Positions 62,801-64,000 of a DNA stretch of 64,000 nt are shown piece after piece; positions within the stretch are counted from its first letter, which is position 1, and each line of letters begins with the position of its first letter. The position numbers and the translations under genes are program-made. A model generated the notes under the pieces. That model did no database searches, had not been told where the DNA came from, and saw nothing but the letters and a program-made list of their open reading frames with translations. The stretch covers positions 806,001 through 870,000 of the forward strand of contig CAIIXF020000010.1 in the NCBI GenBank assembly GCA_903813345.2, given 5' to 3'. The stretch is from Owenia fusiformis (taxonomy: Eukaryota; Annelida; Polychaeta; Sabellida; Oweniidae).

Positions 62801-64000
62801 TTACAGTATTATATTTTATAACTATTGATCAGTGTGTTCAATGCACACATTTGCAAACCATGAATAATTTATAAAATGCATTGATGAAGTGAATAGCATA
62901 TAATTCGAACTGGTCTGCCAGTATTATATAGTACTCCATAGTATTCCATAGCGTCTTATGCAATATGGTATCCAAGCATTATATTTATTACATTTATCGG
63001 CATATGGTACCGTAAGAGTGAAACCTGTTTATCTGTCACGTCCAAACACCTTTCAATATTACCACATTTTCAGCCTTATGTTTTATATCCCATAGACTTC
63101 CATGTTAAAAAACTAAATGTGAACACCTGCCAATGTGAACACCTGCCAATGTGAACACCTGCCAATGTGAACACTTTTGGCTGGTCCCTGTAGTGTTCAG
63201 ATTCGATTGGTTCTACTATACAGGCTTACAGTAAAAAAAATACAGTTTTTAAACATACCCGAATCATAACGAAAAGCAAAGAATTTCTTGGATATTTCAA
63301 TATGTCATGTTCAGGGCTGAAAAGGGACTTATTAATAGCAAATAGTAAATTGTTTCTTCTCTTGTAAAATCTGTAAAAAAATAGAATTCTTTTTAAGATC
63401 TTGTTGGTCATTCATCAAAATAGAACCTTTAAGATCAACCTTCACTGCTACAGCAGATAAAAATAAAATCCCCTTTGCCCAAGGATGAAAAGATCTATAA
63501 TACGAGGGTGTGTGTTTGCTTAAGGCCTGTCCATTATCCATAATCCTGCAAAGTACAAGAGTATAAAATTAATTTGTTGTCAATGACCTTTCTTCTTCAT
63601 TTTCTTGCATTATTTCTAAGTATTTTGTTTGAGTGGGACTTATTTTGAAATCTTCAGTTCAGCTGGATTTAAATATATTTAAATGTAAATTGGTAATACC
63701 TATGTCTTCTAGTTTCTGCTACATTTGAATTATCAATGATGTCAGTTATGATTGATAAATTAATAAAGTAGCTAAATAAATGAATAAACAAGTTATCACA
63801 GTACGAAACCATGCAGTCAAGAATTCATTTAATAAAAATATTTAGCTCATTTGACTCAATGTACTCAAATGAAGAAATTCTAATTCACTACTCAACCCCC
63901 ATCCCTGATAGTTTCTATGACTATATATTTGACAAACATTATTATTTTCTGTAAAATAAGAATTCTCATTGTTCTAGGAAATTGCAGAGCTTGAGGAAGA
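31915..64000 (+). CDS. K+-dependent Na+/Ca2+ exchanger (NCKX/SLC24 family), 5' half
   Basis: NCKX proteins export Ca2+ and K+ in exchange for Na+ at the plasma membrane. Exons found: 31915-32844, 45555-45660, 46808-46873, 55705-56147 and 63978-64000+. Phases 0,1,1,0 keep one frame. Start choice: the first ATG in frame (31915); AAAC precedes it. A possible 5' UTR exon begins at 31671 after TTTGCATTTGCAG. About 500 residues are in the window: N-terminal hydrophobic segment, extracellular loop, transmembrane cluster 1 with the alpha-1 repeat, then a long cytoplasmic loop. The second cluster with alpha-2 must lie past 64000. The subtype (NCKX1-5 type) cannot be set from this half. Confidence 0.9.
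33083..35026. mobile_element. CACTG-terminal DNA transposon, 1,944 bp
   Basis: It has perfect 68-bp terminal inverted repeats (33083-33150 and 34959-35026), starting CACTGTATGTACAGAG, with TACCA on both sides (33078-33082 and 35027-35031) as a 5-bp target duplication. Terminal CAC with 5-bp duplications is characteristic of the Transib/RAG-like superfamily; CACTA-type elements share CACT ends but usually make 2-4 bp duplications. The interior has one open frame (33437-33769) with a zinc-finger-like motif and no recognisable transposase, so it is non-autonomous or degraded. It lies in NCKX intron 1. Confidence 0.75.
33437..33769 (+). CDS. Small open frame with C2H2-like motif in the transposon
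   Basis: 110 codons. Residues 47-70 read [20 protein letters not shown] then IEHH, spacing C-X2-C-X13-H-X3-H, which would fit a C2H2-type zinc finger. The tail is basic ([11 protein letters not shown]). It may be an exon of the element's own protein, since DNA-transposon proteins often carry such fingers. I recognise no specific family, and chance is possible. Confidence 0.3.
   Translation: MHIRRSNPPSVSSKEDVIKNIMISQVSDFTMWILMICSLHFRVVGFTCFYCPSLRTVKFHNIINHLIEHHEDEMMKMRKIIENRGKFRMIRRTMSLTSKDLVLIINQTNL
35398..36005. repeat. 33-bp minisatellite, about 18 copies
   Basis: Unit approximately GTGTAATGATCAAAGGTAAA followed by agcacaatttca; copies vary slightly in length. It lies in NCKX intron 1. 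Confidence 0.95.
36010..37832. other. Intronic sequence without recognised elements
   Basis: Part of NCKX intron 1. The 113-codon minus-strand frame at 36642-36983 has no recognisable domain. No structured repeat is seen. Confidence 0.4.
37838..39467. mobile_element. Foldback element interrupted by another element
   Basis: Ends are CACGCCCGGTGATCGTG (split: CACGC at 37838-37842, then 38654 on) and CACGATCACCGGGCGTG (39451-39467). The arms, 38654-38960 and 39221-39467, are long imperfect inverted copies (gcgccttttttaatagatct, cttacaagtatttattacag pair with the left arm). The centre has GC-rich CCTCCGTCCC words. AATAT flanks both sides (37833-37837 and 39468-39472), a 5-bp target duplication visible only when the inner insert is set aside. 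Confidence 0.75.
37843..38653. mobile_element. hAT-like element, 811 bp, nested in the foldback tip
   Basis: Terminal inverted repeats CAGGGCTCTC and GAGAGCCCTG (10 bp, perfect). CACGC is on both sides (37838-37842 and 38654-38658) as a 5-bp target duplication. CAGGG..CCCTG ends suit hAT elements, and a 5-bp duplication suits the hAT5 type rather than the usual 8 bp. The interior has a diverged pair of units near 38065-38175 (ctgctggattggcagg). No transposase. Confidence 0.7.
39796..39997. repeat. 51-bp minisatellite, four copies
   Basis: Unit starts CAAATCTGGCGATCCCACTT at 39796, 39847, 39898 and 39949, exactly 51 apart with few differences. Confidence 0.97.
40386..40590. repeat. 18-bp minisatellite with 54-bp higher order
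   Basis: Units of the type GATATTTTGGCTATTAGT alternate in a regular three-step pattern (one ATTATGG..GGT unit, two ATTTTGG..AGT units), giving a 54-bp super-period. Being a multiple of 3, it leaves two frames open by chance ([12 protein letters not shown] and WLLVIF repeats). Confidence 0.95.
40825..41019. mobile_element. Short MITE, 195 bp
   Basis: Ends CAGGCCCATAGCCAG and CTGGCTACGGGCCTG are inverted repeats with one mismatch, set in a TATATA tract that hides any target duplication. The interior has inverted G- and C-runs (ggggggggggttcgg against gaaccccccccc). A half-like copy (gtgtagccag plus a 15-G run) lies near 54763-54792. Confidence 0.75.
42555..42910. repeat. 21-bp minisatellite
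   Basis: About 15 copies, some imperfect, of CACCTTAAGAATATTATTGT. In NCKX intron 1. Confidence 0.93.
43298..43367. repeat. 27-bp direct repeat, about 2.5 copies
   Basis: ATTCTGGGTTGTTTGGGGAT followed by tcacaa or tcgcag. In NCKX intron 1. Confidence 0.85.
43368..45554. other. End of NCKX intron 1
   Basis: No recognised element or exon; ends in the acceptor TGTGATTGCAG. Confidence 0.4.
45555..45660 (+). CDS. NCKX exon 2: start of cytoplasmic loop
   Basis: 106 bases between GATTGCAG and donor GTAAGT. Reads [20 protein letters not shown] then [15 protein letters not shown]. The block (Y/H)[15 protein letters not shown] directly after transmembrane cluster 1 is well conserved in NCKX proteins and confirms the link with exon 1. 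Confidence 0.88.
46617..46775. repeat. 28-bp minisatellite, about 5.5 copies
   Basis: Unit GGGGCTTCATACAGGACTAT plus tcataatt, ending some 30 bases before the acceptor of NCKX exon 3. Confidence 0.93.
46808..46873 (+). CDS. NCKX exon 3: cytoplasmic loop
   Basis: 66 bases between CACTGTAG and donor GTATAT. Completes a glycine codon with exon 2 and reads (G)[22 protein letters not shown] small, symmetrical exon (phase 1 to 1), so it could be skipped without loss of frame. Confidence 0.7.
46874..50515. other. NCKX intron 3, first part
   Basis: Holds a 105-bp MITE-like palindrome (47442-47546), GTCC and CCAT simple repeats (48225-48245 and 48378-48424) and a second copy of the ctgagaagaaatgagatgtc repeat (49571-49605; first copy 31394-31430). 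No exon recognised. Confidence 0.45.
47442..47546. mobile_element. 105-bp MITE-like inverted repeat
   Basis: CTGACACCAGAGAA at the left end and TTCTCTGGTGTCAG at the right end are perfect 14-bp inverted repeats. No clear target duplication. Confidence 0.6.
50516..55393. mobile_element. Possible large DNA element with motif-rich inverted ends
   Basis: The left (50516-51010) and right (55040-55393) ends are loosely inverted: gaatattgctt at both outer ends, cagtaatca and gcatatatggaacac in matching order further in. Both are dense in short words such as TGCATATA, GAGTATATTT and GCTTAT, as seen in subterminal transposase-binding arrays. The middle has no recognisable transposase, and no target duplication is evident. 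It may instead be two separate relics. Confidence 0.3.
55705..56147 (+). CDS. NCKX exon 4: long cytoplasmic loop exon
   Basis: Acceptor TTTATTTAG. Reads (G)[20 protein letters not shown] then a low-complexity stretch rich in N, T and S and acidic residues. ..A.LH.LAT.KVV.. is a known loop block of NCKX proteins. Two in-frame donors, GTAAGT at 56133 and GTAAAT at 56148, would give proteins that differ by five residues (VSVSK). An open frame continues past both, but the loss of NCKX character favours splicing. Confidence 0.8.
56721..60510. mobile_element. Large foldback element with satellite core
   Basis: Arms 56721-57429 and 59804-60510 (about 708 bp each) are inverted copies, roughly 70-75% alike by eye; for example caaaaatctagaaaaatcta and agtgggcgtggc occur in both, inverted. 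Outer ends are TACTCCAGTAAAA and TTTTACTGGAGTA; TA (or TAT) flanks both. The core, 57430-59803, is mostly satellite. It lies in the intron before NCKX exon 5. No transposase. The open frames at 56638-56916 (-) and 60415-60762 (+) are mirror images that arise from the arms. Confidence 0.75.
57530..59600. repeat. Degenerate satellite, period about 25-30, with 200-bp higher order
   Basis: The word AGTCTAAGATGGTACAGCCT and variants recurs dozens of times. From 58900 a super-unit appears: cataTAACACCAATCTGTG at about 58961, 59159, 59367 and 59555 (last diverged), 190-207 apart, each followed by taataaatgggtc. Confidence 0.9.
60788..60962. repeat. 34-bp minisatellite, five copies
   Basis: Unit TTTATAATGCTGACATGGTT plus actgacgtcacttg, repeated every 34 bases. 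Several units contain TGACGTCA, the CREB/ATF palindrome. Confidence 0.95.
61052..61123 (+). other. tRNA-like SINE head
   Basis: Box A-like TGCTCAGTTATG and box B-like GGTTCAAATCC lie 33 bases apart, as in tRNA-derived SINEs. The acceptor and T stems do not pair, so it is not a working tRNA. The SINE's body is not recognised. Confidence 0.35.
61124..63977. other. Intronic sequence before NCKX exon 5
   Basis: Contains a small tandem of AATGTGAACACCTGCC (63115-63178, four copies, period about 16-18). Otherwise no recognised feature. Confidence 0.45.
63978..64000 (+). CDS. NCKX exon 5, cut by the window edge
   Basis: Acceptor GTTCTAG, then EIAELEE and on past the edge. An acidic stretch is what NCKX proteins carry at the end of the cytoplasmic loop, before the second membrane cluster. 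Phase 0 fits exon 4. Confidence 0.55.

Overview
The window is AT-rich animal DNA: long introns with GT..AG boundaries, dense DNA-transposon debris and many minisatellites. A fibrinogen-like domain exon and the mix of repeats would suit a lophotrochozoan, possibly a bivalve mollusc, but the sequence gives no firm species call.

Two host genes are well supported. At 4230-7224 (+) a three-exon gene encodes a 404-residue SLC35A-type nucleotide-sugar transporter. From 31915 to the right edge (+) lies the 5' half of a K+-dependent Na+/Ca2+ exchanger (NCKX, SLC24 family): one large exon with the alpha-1 ion-binding repeat, then four exons for the cytoplasmic loop spread over 18 kb; the C-terminal half lies beyond 64000. 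Minor coding remains are an isolated fibrinogen-like C-terminal exon (23125-23514, -), the tail of a non-LTR retrotransposon (27873-28117, -) and an unrecognised possible exon (26551-26733, -).

The 8-25 kb stretch is mostly mobile DNA. A very young LTR element (10044-15455, Ty3/Gypsy type, tRNA-Pro primer site, LTRs that read identical) is followed at once by two nested elements with Helitron/Helentron-like ends (15947-20758). In both, a 5' palindrome has its right half repeated just before a 3' hairpin and a terminal CTAG. The inner one carries a 1,401-bp near-identical tandem duplication. The outer one carries about three copies of a 447-bp unit rich in AGGTCA nuclear-receptor half-sites. 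Two MITEs (22421-23067 and 24232-24625) follow.

The NCKX introns hold a 1.94-kb element with perfect 68-bp CACTG-terminal inverted repeats and a 5-bp target duplication (33083-35026), a foldback element with a second element inserted in its tip, each with its own 5-bp duplication (37838-39467), a 3.8-kb foldback with about 708-bp arms around a 2.4-kb satellite core (56721-60510), and about ten minisatellites. The two host genes have no evident functional link; the repeats look like insertions around and inside them.
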